Source: Millisia brevis NBRC 105863 (GTDB lineage: Bacteria > Actinomycetota > Actinomycetes > Mycobacteriales > Mycobacteriaceae). Taken from it: a stretch of 55,966 bases of DNA. A program made the translations under genes and the position numbers. The notes beneath the pieces were generated by a model that searched no databases, was not told the DNA's origin, and worked only from the letters and a program-made list of their open reading frames with translations. Where the stretch lies: NCBI RefSeq assembly GCF_001552615.1, contig NZ_BCRN01000025.1, forward strand, positions 1 to 55,966, read 5' to 3'. Each line of letters starts with the position of its first letter. The first letter of the stretch is position 1. Of this stretch, positions 42,452 to 53,200 are shown piece after piece.

Positions 42452-42999
42452 TGTCCACGGACCCGGCCGTAGCGGGGCCGTCGGCCACACCGGCCCGGGT
42501 TCTGGCTTCCACGCAGGCGGCGCAACTGCTGCGCCGCCTGCGTGACCGGAACGGCGCGTTGATGATTCACCAGTCGGGTGGGTGCTGCGACGGCTCCTCG
42601 CCGATGCTCTACCCGCTGGGCGATTTCATCGTCGGTGACCTGGATGTCCTGCTGGGCCTGCTCGATCTGCGACTCGAGGCGGGCGAGGTCCGGGACGACA
42701 TCCCCGAGGGAGCCGAGGCGGTACCGGTGTGGATCTCCGGTCCGCAGTTCGAGGTCTGGCAGCACACCCAGCTGGTCCTCGATGTCGTTGTCGGTCGCGG
42801 GGCGGGATTCAGCCTCGAGACCCCGGAGGGGGTGCGCCTGCTCACCCGCGGGCGTTCCTTCGACGAGAACGAGCTTCTGGCACTGAAGGCCGACCCGGCT
42901 CTGCTGGGACGGCAGTACGAAGCGGGGCAACGCCCCGCACCGGCCGGGGTGCCGACGGTGGTCGACGATGTCGTCGCCGCCTGCGCCCTGCCGAACTGA
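42451..42999 (+). CDS. DUF779 protein
   Basis: 182 aa. Single DUF779 domain with the conserved block IHQSGGCCDGSSPMLYP, whose Cys-Cys pair may bind metal, and a C-terminal region with GAGFSLETPEGVRLLTRGRSF. The protein is nearly always encoded after this type of aldehyde dehydrogenase (for example M. tuberculosis Rv0458-Rv0459). Its biochemical role is unknown. The ATG overlaps the aldehyde dehydrogenase stop (TGATG), so it is translationally coupled. A terminator follows at 43028. Confidence 0.88.
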   Translation: MSTDPAVAGPSATPARVLASTQAAQLLRRLRDRNGALMIHQSGGCCDGSSPMLYPLGDFIVGDLDVLLGLLDLRLEAGEVRDDIPEGAEAVPVWISGPQFEVWQHTQLVLDVVVGRGAGFSLETPEGVRLLTRGRSFDENELLALKADPALLGRQYEAGQRPAPAGVPTVVDDVVAACALPN

Positions 43000-43027
43000 G
43001 AGCCCGCTCGCGGGAGCTCCCCCAACG

Positions 43028-43072
43028 TCGCGCCCACCGGTGCTGCTTCGCGCCGCCGGTGGGCGCGATTTT
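43028..43072. terminator. Rho-independent-like terminator
   Basis: 13-bp perfect stem TCGCGCCCACCGG (43028-43040) / CCGGTGGGCGCGA (43056-43068) followed by TTTT, between convergent DUF779 and fatty acid hydroxylase genes. It is the clearest terminator in the window. Confidence 0.85.
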
Positions 43073-44028
43073 CATGTCTGCGGTTGGGTCGGATTCCCGC
43101 CGCGTTCGGGTTCGCCGGCGAGGTGGTCACCGCCCGCGACCGCCGGGGTCGCGGTGCGCGGCTGCGGGCTCCAACCGGGCGGGCCGAAAACGTATCCCAG
43201 GCGCGCCCGCCAGCCGTCGGCATGCCGGACGTCGCGGGCTATCGCCGCGTACTCGTGGGTCTGCAGCGTCCAGATGTTGTGGCTGCCGACGGGTGTCGTC
43301 AACCCGTAGGTCGGTCGATGGGTTTCCGGTGCGAAGGAACCGAACATCCGATCCCACAGGATGAAGACCCCGGCGTAGTTGCGGTCGAGATAGTCCGCAT
43401 CGCTGCCGTGGTGCACCCGATGATGCGAAGGGGTGTTGAACAGGTATTCGACGGGGCCCCACAATCGGCCGATGCGTTCGGTGTGAATCCAGAACTGGTA
43501 CACCAGGTTCAGCCCGTAGCACGCGAAGATCACCGCAGGCGGTATGCCCAGGAAGGGCAGCGGCAGCCACATGAACAGGGCCGCACTGATATTCCACTTC
43601 TGGCGCAGCGCGGTGGCGAAGTTGAAGTACTCGCTCGAATGGTGCGCCTGGTGGGTGGCCCACACCAACCGCACCCGGTGGGAGATGCGGTGATTCCAGT
43701 AGTACAGGAAGTCCACCGCGATGAACCCGATCACCCAGGTGTACCAGGCGGTGATCGAGAGCTGCCACGGCGCCAGGTACGCGAAGATCGCGGTGTAGAC
43801 CAGCAGTCCGAGGATCTTCCAGCCGGTACTGGTGGCGATCGAGACCAGGCCCATCGAGATGCTTGCCCGTGCGTCGCGTGCCTCGTAGCCGCCGACGGGT
43901 GGGCGACCGTGCTCGTCGCGAGCGTCGAGTTTCCAGGCGGCCAACCATTCGAGGGTCAGCAGGATCAGGAAGAAGGGAATGGCCAGCACCGTCGGCTCGT
44001 GCATGGGGTCGGGCAACAGGTCGACCAT
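43072..44028 (-). CDS. Sterol desaturase / fatty acid hydroxylase superfamily membrane protein
   Basis: 318 aa, integral membrane di-iron enzyme with several hydrophobic helices. The histidine clusters that bind iron are all present: NHRISHR, ATHQAHHSSEY, and TPSHHRVHHGSDADYLDRNY. It probably hydroxylates or desaturates a lipid; the substrate is unknown. ATG 44028 has AAGGAG 7 nt upstream; a longer frame to 44145 crosses the operators and is rejected. The divergent TetR gene and two palindromes in the gap point to repression. A TATCGT -10 box on the minus strand lies inside one palindrome. Confidence 0.9.
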   Translation of the reverse strand: MVDLLPDPMHEPTVLAIPFFLILLTLEWLAAWKLDARDEHGRPPVGGYEARDARASISMGLVSIATSTGWKILGLLVYTAIFAYLAPWQLSITAWYTWVIGFIAVDFLYYWNHRISHRVRLVWATHQAHHSSEYFNFATALRQKWNISAALFMWLPLPFLGIPPAVIFACYGLNLVYQFWIHTERIGRLWGPVEYLFNTPSHHRVHHGSDADYLDRNYAGVFILWDRMFGSFAPETHRPTYGLTTPVGSHNIWTLQTHEYAAIARDVRHADGWRARLGYVFGPPGWSPQPRTATPAVAGGDHLAGEPERGGNPTQPQT

Positions 44029-44050
44029 CGTGGACTCCTTCCCCGCTATT

Positions 44051-44094
44051 TGACACACCAGCGTGTCAGATGGGTTGTGACACGATAGCGTGTC
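44051..44094. promoter_or_regulatory. Two tandem TetR operators, GACAC-N6-GTGTC
   Basis: GACACaccagcGTGTC-type palindromes at 44052-44067 and 44079-44094, 27 bp apart, both with GC as the last two spacer bases. The first extends to TGACAC/GTGTCA. They lie between the hydroxylase gene and the TetR gene, and the second covers the hydroxylase -10 box. Confidence 0.7.
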
Positions 44095-44168
44095 CGATGG
44101 ATGGCTGTCCACGACATCACCCGCCGCCGATCGCGGCGGTGCCACCAGGTGCAGGGAGGGGAGTGCCG

Positions 44169-44903
44169 GTGCCGCCCACCGCCGATCCCGGGGCCGACGC
44201 TGCCGCCCTGTCGGCCGCCGACGCCGCGGCCGGCACCGACGGGCGGCGCTACGGCGGCGCCGACGCCGACGAGCGGCGAGCCCGCAGACGCCTGGCCCTG
44301 GTCGCCGCGGGGCTGGAGTTGTTCGGCGAGCTGGGCTACCACAACGTCTCGGTCAAGAAGGTCTGCGAGCGGGCCGGCTTGACCCAGCGCTACTTCTACG
44401 AGTCCTTCGCCGACCGCAAGGCGCTGCTGATCGCCGTCTACGACCACTGCGTCGCGGTGACCCGCCATGCCGCGGTCGCCGCCGCGGGGGGCTTTCTCGC
44501 TCACCCCACCGGAGTGGCTCCCGCCGATGTGCGGGCCGCCGCCCGCGCCTCCCTCGGCGCATATCTGCGGGAGCTGTCGGCCGATCCCCGTCGGGCCAGG
44601 GTGGTCCTGGTGGAGGTGGTGGGCATCGATCCGGCGGTCGAATCGGTCCGCCTGCGCGCGATCCACGAGTGGGCGGACCTCATTCTGACCCTGGCATTGG
44701 GTGGTCGGGAGCCCTCCGCATCGCAGCGGCTGGCCGCCGTCGGTCTGGTCGGCGCCTTCACCCAACTCTTGGTGGACTGGTACTTCTCGAGCGTCAGCCC
44801 GGAACCGGTCGACATCGGCACCACCGAACCGGTCGAGCTGTCGATGGTTCTCGACGTCTGCGTGGAGATGATCGCGGCCACCCACGAGCGCCTCCTGAGC
44901 TGA
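44169..44903 (+). CDS. TetR-family regulator of the hydroxylase gene
   Basis: 244 aa. About 35 disordered residues (PTADPGADAAALSAADAAAG) precede the TetR helix-turn-helix (LVAAGLELFGELGYHNVSVKKVCERAGLTQRYFYESFADRKALL in segments), then a TetR_C-like helical domain. The length from the GTG 44169 is normal; GGGAGGGG lies just upstream, and GTG 44163 is also possible. It is divergent from the di-iron hydroxylase gene, with two copies of a palindrome between them, so it very likely represses that gene and perhaps itself. The ligand may be a fatty acid or acyl-CoA, which is inference. Confidence 0.88.
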   Translation: MPPTADPGADAAALSAADAAAGTDGRRYGGADADERRARRRLALVAAGLELFGELGYHNVSVKKVCERAGLTQRYFYESFADRKALLIAVYDHCVAVTRHAAVAAAGGFLAHPTGVAPADVRAAARASLGAYLRELSADPRRARVVLVEVVGIDPAVESVRLRAIHEWADLILTLALGGREPSASQRLAAVGLVGAFTQLLVDWYFSSVSPEPVDIGTTEPVELSMVLDVCVEMIAATHERLLS

Positions 44904-44939
44904 CCCGACCGCGAACGAGCCGCCGCCCGCCCCTGCGGT

Positions 44940-46658
44940 TCAGATCCGGCCCACCGAATCGAGCCGGCCCTCCTCGCGGTCGAGGATCACCGTCACCCGG
45001 TCGTAGGTGCGCGAGTTGTAGGAACCGATCGACTGCTCCTCGTAGAGCGCATCGCGCAGGGCCGACAGGTAGCGCCGCTGGATGCGGATCGCCTGCTCCC
45101 GCACATCCGGCGCCTGACTCGACCGTTGGTGGGTATCGCGGGCGGCGGCGATCTGGTCGAGATAGAAGCGGACCCGCTCGATGACCACCGGGTCGATCCG
45201 CTCGCCGTCGATCGTCTGGTCCTCGAGGTGGCCGACATTGTCGACGGCGGTGTCCAGGATCGTCTCCAGCAGGTTGCCGACCTCGCGCCTGCGCACGCTC
45301 ACCGGGATTTCCTCGAAGGCCAGCCGGTCGATCAGCCACGGCAGGGTGCCGCCGAAGACCAGCAGGGTGAAGGCCGCCACGGTGAAGGCGACCAGGACGA
45401 TCACCGCGTAGTGCGGCGCGTCGTGCGGAATCGTCATCGCCGCGGCCAGGGTCACCACACCGCGCATCCCGGACCAGGACAGCACCACCAGGTCGCGACC
45501 GGTGATCGGTTGTGCGCGTTCGAATTCGATGTCCGCGTGGCCGCGGGCGATGCGTTTGCGCAGCCGTTCGAGACGGTGGCGTTCGAGCGGGCGATCCGGC
45601 TCGTATTCGTCGAGGCGCGCGTCGAGGTCGACCAGTCGCTCCCGGATCGACTCCGCCCGTTTCGGGCTCGGCGCCCACATATAGCGGGCGAGCAACCCGA
45701 CGACCCGCACCACCAGCATGATCGCGAGCGTCACCCCGCTGATGCCCACGACGAGCAGCAGATCCGCGCCGTCGGTGCCCACCTGCTGGATCAGGTTCGG
45801 CAGCTGCATACCCATCAGCAGGAAGACCGCGCTCTGCAGGAGGAACTCGATCGTCGTCCAGTTCGTCGAGTCGACCTGCCGGGCCCGGGCAGGCAGGCGG
45901 TGGCGCCCGCGCGCCCCCGCGACCAGACCGGCGACCACGACGGCCAGCACCCCCGAGGAACCGATCTCCTCGGCGGGGAAGTAGGCGACGAAGGGCACTG
46001 CGAACGAGATGCAGGAGATCAGGATCGGATCGTGCAGCCGGGTGCGCACGGCGACCGCGGCCCAGCCGATCGCGGCGCCGACGATGCTGGCTCCGATGAT
46101 CGCCCATACGAAGGCGGCGCCCGCGCTCATCAGACTGAAGCCGCCGGCGAGGGCGGCGATCGCCGCTTTGAGGATCACCAGCGCCGAGGCGTCGTTGAGC
46201 AGACTCTCGCCCTCGAGAATGGTCGTCGTTCGACCCGGCAGACCCATGCGGTGGCCGATCGCGGTCGCCGCGATCGCATCGGTCGGGCTGACCACCGCTC
46301 CCAGAGCGATCGCCAGGGCGATCGGAATGTCCGGAAAAATCAGGTGAATTGTCACACCGATCGCCAGGGCGGTCACGATGACCAGCACCACCGACAGCCA
46401 GGTGATCATGCGGATATTGCGGCGCAGATCGGTCAACGGCAGCCGCACGGCATCCGCGTAGAGCAGCGGTGGCAGGACCCCGGACAGGATCCACTCCGGC
46501 TCCAGGCGTACCACCGGCACACCGGGGATATAGGAGGCGGCAACACCGAAGACCAGCAGCAGCAACGGGGTGGCGACCCCCGTGCGGCGGGAGAACACCG
46601 ACGCGATCACCACGACCACGAGCGCTCCGAGTCCGATCACTACCAGGCGAGGGTCCAC
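44940..46658 (-). CDS. CPA1-family Na+/H+ antiporter
   Basis: 572 aa. About 12 hydrophobic helices over residues 1-420 with CPA1 marks: PPLLYADAVRLP, GAVVSPTDAIAATAIG, the ion-binding ND in LEGESLLNDASALV, and SWSGMRGVVTLAAAM. A hydrophilic charged loop interrupts at ~310-370 (LDARLDEYEPDRPLERHRLE), and a cytosolic helical tail of ~140 residues ends the protein, as in mycobacterial YjcE-like antiporters. It exchanges Na+ (or K+) for protons across the inner membrane. GTG start at 46658. It ends 37 bp from the convergent TetR gene with no clear hairpin between. Confidence 0.92.
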   Translation of the reverse strand: MDPRLVVIGLGALVVVVIASVFSRRTGVATPLLLLVFGVAASYIPGVPVVRLEPEWILSGVLPPLLYADAVRLPLTDLRRNIRMITWLSVVLVIVTALAIGVTIHLIFPDIPIALAIALGAVVSPTDAIAATAIGHRMGLPGRTTTILEGESLLNDASALVILKAAIAALAGGFSLMSAGAAFVWAIIGASIVGAAIGWAAVAVRTRLHDPILISCISFAVPFVAYFPAEEIGSSGVLAVVVAGLVAGARGRHRLPARARQVDSTNWTTIEFLLQSAVFLLMGMQLPNLIQQVGTDGADLLLVVGISGVTLAIMLVVRVVGLLARYMWAPSPKRAESIRERLVDLDARLDEYEPDRPLERHRLERLRKRIARGHADIEFERAQPITGRDLVVLSWSGMRGVVTLAAAMTIPHDAPHYAVIVLVAFTVAAFTLLVFGGTLPWLIDRLAFEEIPVSVRRREVGNLLETILDTAVDNVGHLEDQTIDGERIDPVVIERVRFYLDQIAAARDTHQRSSQAPDVREQAIRIQRRYLSALRDALYEEQSIGSYNSRTYDRVTVILDREEGRLDSVGRI

Positions 46659-46888
46659 CTCATGCAGTTCACCAGAATTCCGGGCCCGCGGCCGGCGAAG
46701 CGTGCGCGGACCCCCGTCCTTCGATCCGCGGCCGGCGCCGGCATTTCCGGGGGGACCCGCCGGCCGAGTAATCTGTCAGCCCAAGCTGTCGCACCACGGC
46801 CGTCCCACCGGCGGAAGGCGATCCCGGGGCCGAGTAGTACGGTCGACCCTTCGGGTGACGACACCTCATACGGAAGGAAGCAACACCG

Positions 46889-46948
46889 ATGACCCGGTCC
46901 GCCACGGTCGGCGGACCACCCGCATACCGGTTCGATCGGCCCGTGTAA
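46889..46948 (+). CDS. Possible 19-aa leader peptide
   Basis: ATG 46889 with a good GGAAGGA ribosome site 9-10 nt upstream; 19 codons then TAA. It lies 250 bp before the NRPS start in the 542-bp gap 46659-47200, so it could be an upstream leader ORF. No run of a single amino acid suggests attenuation. The gap also holds CGGTTCGATCG at 46928-46938 and 46949-46959 (21 bp apart), GGTACGTNNTTCG twice (47071, 47161) and CGTACG twice 10 bp apart (47114, 47124). No iron (IdeR) box was seen. Confidence 0.3.
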   Translation: MTRSATVGGPPAYRFDRPV

Positions 46949-47200
46949 CGGTTCGATCGCGCAGACCGGATATACGGGACGGTGCGGCGCAGTCGGCGTC
47001 GCGATCGCCGTGGGTGGCACCCACCACACGTTCCGAACGGACGGGGTGGGTAGCGCCCGACGAGCCGACGGGTACGTCGTTCGGGCGACATCGTGTCAGG
47101 GCAGTTCTGCGGTCGTACGAGGACGTACGGCCCGATCGGAGAGCGCACGTCAGCCTCTTCGGTACGTTCTTCGCGTGCGCGCGAGGAGAGGGGTTCGAGA

Positions 47201-50200
47201 TTGGGCTCGCGCGGAGTCGACGGCCGGAACAGTGACCATGCAGTCACCGACGGCAGCCTTGGCGCCCCCGCCACGGATGGCGGCAGCATCGACCCCGCGG
47301 GGGAGATCGGTCGGCCCTTCCGGCTCTCGCCGGCGCAACGAGGCATCTGGCTCGCTCAGCACCTGAACCCCTCGGTTCCGATCACGATCGCGCAGTACGT
47401 CGACGTGACCGGGAACGTCGACCGGGCCGTCCTGCACGCCGCGGTTCGCCGCGGCGCCGGGGAGATCGAGTCCGGCTACGTGCGGCTGCTCGAGATCGAC
47501 GGTGAGCCCTTTCAGGTGGTCGACCCGACCCTGGGCGACGACGTCGGCTACGTCGACCTGCGCGACGATCCCGACCCGGTCGCGGCCGCCCAGCGGTGGA
47601 TGCGCGACGACTACTCGGCGCCGGTCGATCTGACCGCCGATCGGCTGATCCGATCGAGCCTGCTGCGGGTCGGCGAGGACCGCTGGTTCTGGTACGCCTG
47701 CGTCCACCACATCGTGCTCGACGGCTTCGGCGCCCGCACGTTCATGAACCGTGTCGCCGAGCTCTACACCGAGATGATCGGCACCCCCGACCCGGTCCTG
47801 CCCACCGCAACCGCGGTCGACGACGATCTGCGCCGTCTGGTCGACGACGAGTGGGCCTACCGCGATACCTCCCGATTCGCCGCCGACCGCGAGCACTGGC
47901 TCGAGCGGGTCGCCGACGTCGAAAGCGGTATCTCGCTCAGCGGTGAGACCGCCGAACCGGGCGCCGTCGCGCGGGTCGATCGCGGCGAGGTGAGCCCCGA
48001 GGTCACCGCCTCGATGAAGGATCTGATCGCCGAGATCGGCTCCTCGACCGCCGGCGTCGTGATCGCGGCGGTCGCCGCCTACGTCTCCCGGATGGTCGAC
48101 AGCCCCGACGTCATCATCAGCCTCCCGGTGACCGCTCGGGTCAACGCGCGGATGCGGCGCGCCGGCGGCATGGTGTCCAACGTCGTGCCGATGCGTTTGC
48201 GGGTCGACCGCGACACCACCGTGGCCGATCTGGTCGCCCGGGTCGGTCTCGAGGTCGTCGGCGCGCTGCGCCATCAGCGCTATCGGTACGAGGACATCCG
48301 TCGCGATGTCGTCGGTGGCACCGCCGGACGCTCGTTCTTCGGCCCACTGGTCAACGTGATGCTCTTCCACTCGCGCATCCACCTCGGTTCCGACGTGGGG
48401 GAGCTGAACGTGCTGACCACCGGTGCGGTCGAGGACGCCTCGATCAACCTGTATCAGGGCGTGGGCGAGGCGAGGTCCGAGGCGGAACTGCTCGAGGGTG
48501 GCACCCGAATCCACCTCGATCTGGAGACCAACCCGAACCTCTACGGCGACGCGGTCGCCGCGGGTCACCATGCCCGGCTGATGCGCTTCCTGGCCGCCTT
48601 CGTCGCGGCCGGGGCCGGCACCTCGGTCCATCGCATCCCGATCCTCGACGACGCGGAACTCGCCGACCTCGACCGCTGGAATGCGACCACCCGGGAGCTG
48701 CCGAACGGCGCCGCGGACGACACCCTCGCCGATCATCTCGCGCGCACCGCCGCCCGCGACGGGTCGGCGCTCGCCCTCGGCTTCGAGGGGACGACGCTCA
48801 CCTACGCCGAGTTCGACCGGCAGGTCGCCCGGCTGGCGCGCGCGCTGATCGACGCGGGGGTGGGCCCCGAATCGGTGGTCGCCGTCGCGATCGACCGATC
48901 GAACGAGATGCTGGTGGCGATCCACGCGGTCATCCGCGCCGGCGGCGCCTATCTGCCGATCGACCGGAGCCAGCCCTACGAGCGGATCCGGCATATCCTC
49001 GACACCGCCCGTCCGACCCTGGTGCTGGTCGCGCAGGAGGCACACCGCCCGACCGACCCGGACGCCGCGAACGGCGAGGCGGTCGTACCGGTGGTCGCGC
49101 TCGACACCCTCGACACCTCGGGCTACTCCGACGGTCCGATCACCGACGCCGACCGGCTCGGGACGCTGCTGCCGGACCACCCGGCCTACGTGATCTTCAC
49201 GTCCGGTTCGACCGGCCGGCCCAAGGGCGTCATGGTCTCGCACCGGGCGATCGTCAACCGCATCGAATGGATGCAGGCCGAATACGGGCTCGGGCCGACC
49301 GACGTCGTGCTGCACAAGACCCCGACGACCTTCGACGTCTCGGTCTGGGAGCTGTTCTGGCCGTTCCTGGTCGGGGCACGCCTCGAGATCGCCCGCCCGG
49401 ACGGGCACCGCGACCCGCGCTATCTGCACCGGGTGATCCGCGAACGCGGCGTCACCACCCTGCACTTCGTGCCGTCGATGATGGCGGTCTTCGTCGCCGA
49501 GTCGGTCCCCGGCTCCTATGTCACCGAGGCCATCTCCGATGCGCACAGCGTGCGGCTGGTCTTCGCCTCCGGCGAGGCGCTGCCGCGCGCCCTGGCCGAT
49601 CGACTGCTCGAACAGTTGCCCGGCGCGGCGCTGCACAACCTCTACGGCCCCACCGAGGCCGCGGTCGACGTCACCTACCACCACGTCCAGCGCGGCGGCG
49701 GTGCGGTCCCGATCGGCGCCCCGGTGTGGAACACCACGCTGCCGGTGCTCAGCTCGCAGCTCGAGCCGGTCCCGATCGGTGTTCCGGCGGAGCTCTACAT
49801 CGCCGGCGTCCAGCTGGCCCGCGGCTACGTCGGGCGGCCGGGATTGACTGCCGAACGCTTCGTCGCCGCCCCCGGTGGCGGGCGGCAGTACCGCACCGGC
49901 GACATCGTCTTCCACAACGCCGACGGCGAACTCGAGTACATCGGTCGTCGCGACTTCCAGGTCAAGCTGCGCGGCCAGCGCATCGAACTCGGCGAGATCG
50001 AGCGGGTTCTGCTCGAGAGCCCCGGTGTGGACCACGCGGCCGCCCTGGTGGTCACCGTTCCCACCGACCGGCTGATCGGCTACGTCGTCGGGTCCGCGGT
50101 CCTCGATCCCGAGCAGGTGCGCCGCGCCGCCGCGGAGATGCTGCCGGACTTCATGGTGCCCTCGATGATCGTCGTGCTCGACGAGTTCCCGCTGGGCTCC

Positions 50201-53200
50201 TCGGGCAAGCTCGACCGCAAGGCGCTGCCGATCCCGGACGTCGTCAGCCGGCCCTTCCGGGCGCCGCAGACGCCGACGGAGATCTCGGTCGCGGCGGTGC
50301 TCTCCGACGTCCTACACCGTGACGAGGTCGGCCTGGACGACTCGTTCTTCGACCTCGGTGGCGATTCGCTGATCGCCGCGCGCCTGGTCGCCCGCCTGGC
50401 GGCGCAGTGGCAGGTACAGCTCGGTGTCCGGGCGATCTTCGAGGCTCCGGTCGTCGAGGACTTCGCCCGCCTGATCGACGAACAGATCGGCTCGCGGCGC
50501 AGCGATGCCCCCGCGTTGACCCGCGCCGAACACGCCGGACCGATCCCCCTCTCGCTCGCCCAGCAGCGGATGTGGCTGATCAACAAGTTCGATCCCGAGG
50601 CGGCCGCCTACAACCTGCCGTTTGTGATCCGTATGCGCGGCAAGGTCGCCCAGCAGGCCCTCGCCCGCGCCCTCGACGACGTCGTGGAGCGGCACGAGAC
50701 GCTGCGCACGATCTTCCCCGAGGGTCGCGACGGCATCCCGTACCAGCTGATCCTCGACCCGTCGGCGGTCACGCTCGACGTGCGTGTCGAGTCGGCGACC
50801 GAGCAGACGCTGCCCGCCCTGCTGCGCCGGTTCGCGATGGACGGCTTCGACGTCTCGCGCGAGATCCCGTTCCGGATACGGGTTTTCGAGCTGTCGCCGG
50901 ACGATGTCGCGGTCGCGATGGTCGTCCACCACATCAGCGCCGACGGCGTCTCCTTCGGCCCGCTGTCGCGGGATCTGATGGCCGCCTATACCTCCCGCGC
51001 CGACGGTCGGGCCCCGGATTGGCAGCCGCTGCCGATCCGGTACGCCGACTACAGCGTCTGGCAGCGCGAGGTGCTCGGATCCGAGGAGGATCCGGAGTCG
51101 CTGGCGTCCGAGCAGATCGGCTACTGGAAGCGCCGGCTGGTCGAGCTGCCCGATCAGATCGACCTGCCCTTCGACCACCCGCGACCACCGGTGCAGTCGC
51201 TGCGCGGCGGCCGGGTCGCCTTCGAGATCCCCAGCGCGACCTACCAGGGTCTGACCGCGCTGGCCCGCACCCACGGCACCACGGCGTTCATGGCGATGCA
51301 CGCCGCCTTCGCGGTGCTGCTCGCCCGGCTGTCGGGGACCTCCGATATCGCGGTGGGTTCCGCGGTCGCCGGCCGCGGTGAACGCGAACTCGACGACGTG
51401 ATCGGCATGTTCGTCAACACCCTGGTGCTGCGGTCGACCGTCGAACCGCGGATGTCCTTCGGCGCGGTGCTCGACCAGGTGCGCGATACCGACCTCGAGG
51501 CCTTCGGCAACGCCGACGTGCCCTTCGAGCGGTTGGTCGAGGTGCTCAACCCGGTCCGCTCGCAGGCCCGCCAGCCGCTGTTCCAGGTGATCCTGAGTTA
51601 CCAGACCGCCGGTCGCGTGCAGATCGAACTGCCCGATCTGACCGTCTCCGCCGACGAGGTCGACATCGGCGTCGCGAAGTTCGATCTGCAGCTCACCGTG
51701 ACCGAGGAGCTGCACGACACCTATACCGGCACCCCGATGACGGCGGCCGGCGTCGGTGGCGCGCGCGCCGAATTCGTGTACGCGGTGGACCTTCTCGACG
51801 AGGCGACCGTCGCCGGCTTCGCCGATCGCCTGCTGCGGATCCTCGACGCCGTCGTCGGCGATCCGACGTCGCCGGTCGGCGATATCGACATCATGGATGC
51901 CGCCGAACACCGGCTGCTGAACACCACCGCGGATCCCGCGCCGAGCCCGATCACCCTGCTGGGTCTGATCGAGCGGGCGGTCGCGTCCCGGCCCGACGAA
52001 CCGGCGGTGATCGCCGGTACCCGCACCCTGACCTATCGACAGCTCGACGAGGCCTCGAACCGCCTGGCGCGGCGCCTCATCCGCTCCGGCGCTGGTCCGG
52101 AAAAGGTTGTCGCCGTTGCCGTTCCGCGGTCGGTGGAATCCATCACCGCGATGTGGGCGGTCGCGAAGACCGGTGCGGCGTTCGTGCCGATCGACCCGGC
52201 CTATCCCGCCAACCGCATCGAGCACATGGTCGACAACTCCGGCGCGATCGCCGGTGTCACCGTCGTCGCCGCCCGCGGCGACCTGCCCGACGTGATGGAC
52301 TGGATCTTCCTCGACGGACCGAGCGCCGATCAGCTGCTCGCCGAGGACCCGACGCCGATCGGCGACGCCGATCGCCTCGCCGCGATCGAGGTCGACTCGC
52401 CCGCGTACCTGATCTACACCTCCGGTTCGACCGGTCTGCCGAAGGGTGTCATGGTGCCGCACCGCGGCCTGGCGACCCAGGTGCGGGCGGCGGTCGAGCG
52501 GCTGGGGGTCGAGCCGGGCAGCCGGGTGCTGCACTTCGCGTCGCCCAGCTTCGACGCGTCGGTCCTCGAACTGCTGCTCGCCCTGTCGGGGCCGGGCACG
52601 ATGGTCATCGCCCCGCCCGGCATGTACGGCGGCCGGGAGCTCGCCGAGCTGTTGGCCGAAAAGGTGGTCACCAACGCGTTCATCACGCCGGCCGCGCTCG
52701 CCTCGATCTCGCCGGTCGGGCTCGAGAACGTGCGGGTGGTCATGGTGGGCGGCGAGGCCTCCACCCCGGAGCTGGTCGCCCGGTGGGCGCCCGGCCGCTC
52801 CTTCTTCAACCTCTACGGACCGACCGAGACGACGATCGTCGCGGCCGGTACCGATGCGCTGCCCGCCTCGTTGACCGGCACCGTTCCGATCGGCTCGGCG
52901 ATGCCCGGGGCACCGGTCTATGTGCTGGACTCCCGCCTGCGCCCCACCCCGCCCGGGGTGACCGGCGAGCTCTACGTCGGCGGCGTCACCGTCACGCGCG
53001 GCTATATCGGCCGTACCGGGGCGACGTCGGAACGCTTTGTCGCCGATCCCTTCTCGGCGGGAGGGCGGCTCTACCGCACCGGCGACGTCGTGCGCTGGTC
53101 CGGTGCGAGCGCGCGCAGCGACTCGCGGTTGGTGCTCGAATACGTCGGCCGCGCCGACTTCCAGGTCAAGGTCCGCGGCCACCGCATCGAACTCGGTGAG

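Noticed and set aside
43863-44168. Longer start for the TetR gene at 44169
   Set aside because: The extension crosses both operators and antisense hydroxylase coding sequence; the domain begins well after GTG 44169.
46659-47200. IdeR/Fur iron box upstream of the NRPS
   Set aside because: No sequence close to the TTAGG...CCTAA-type consensus was found, so iron control is not claimed.
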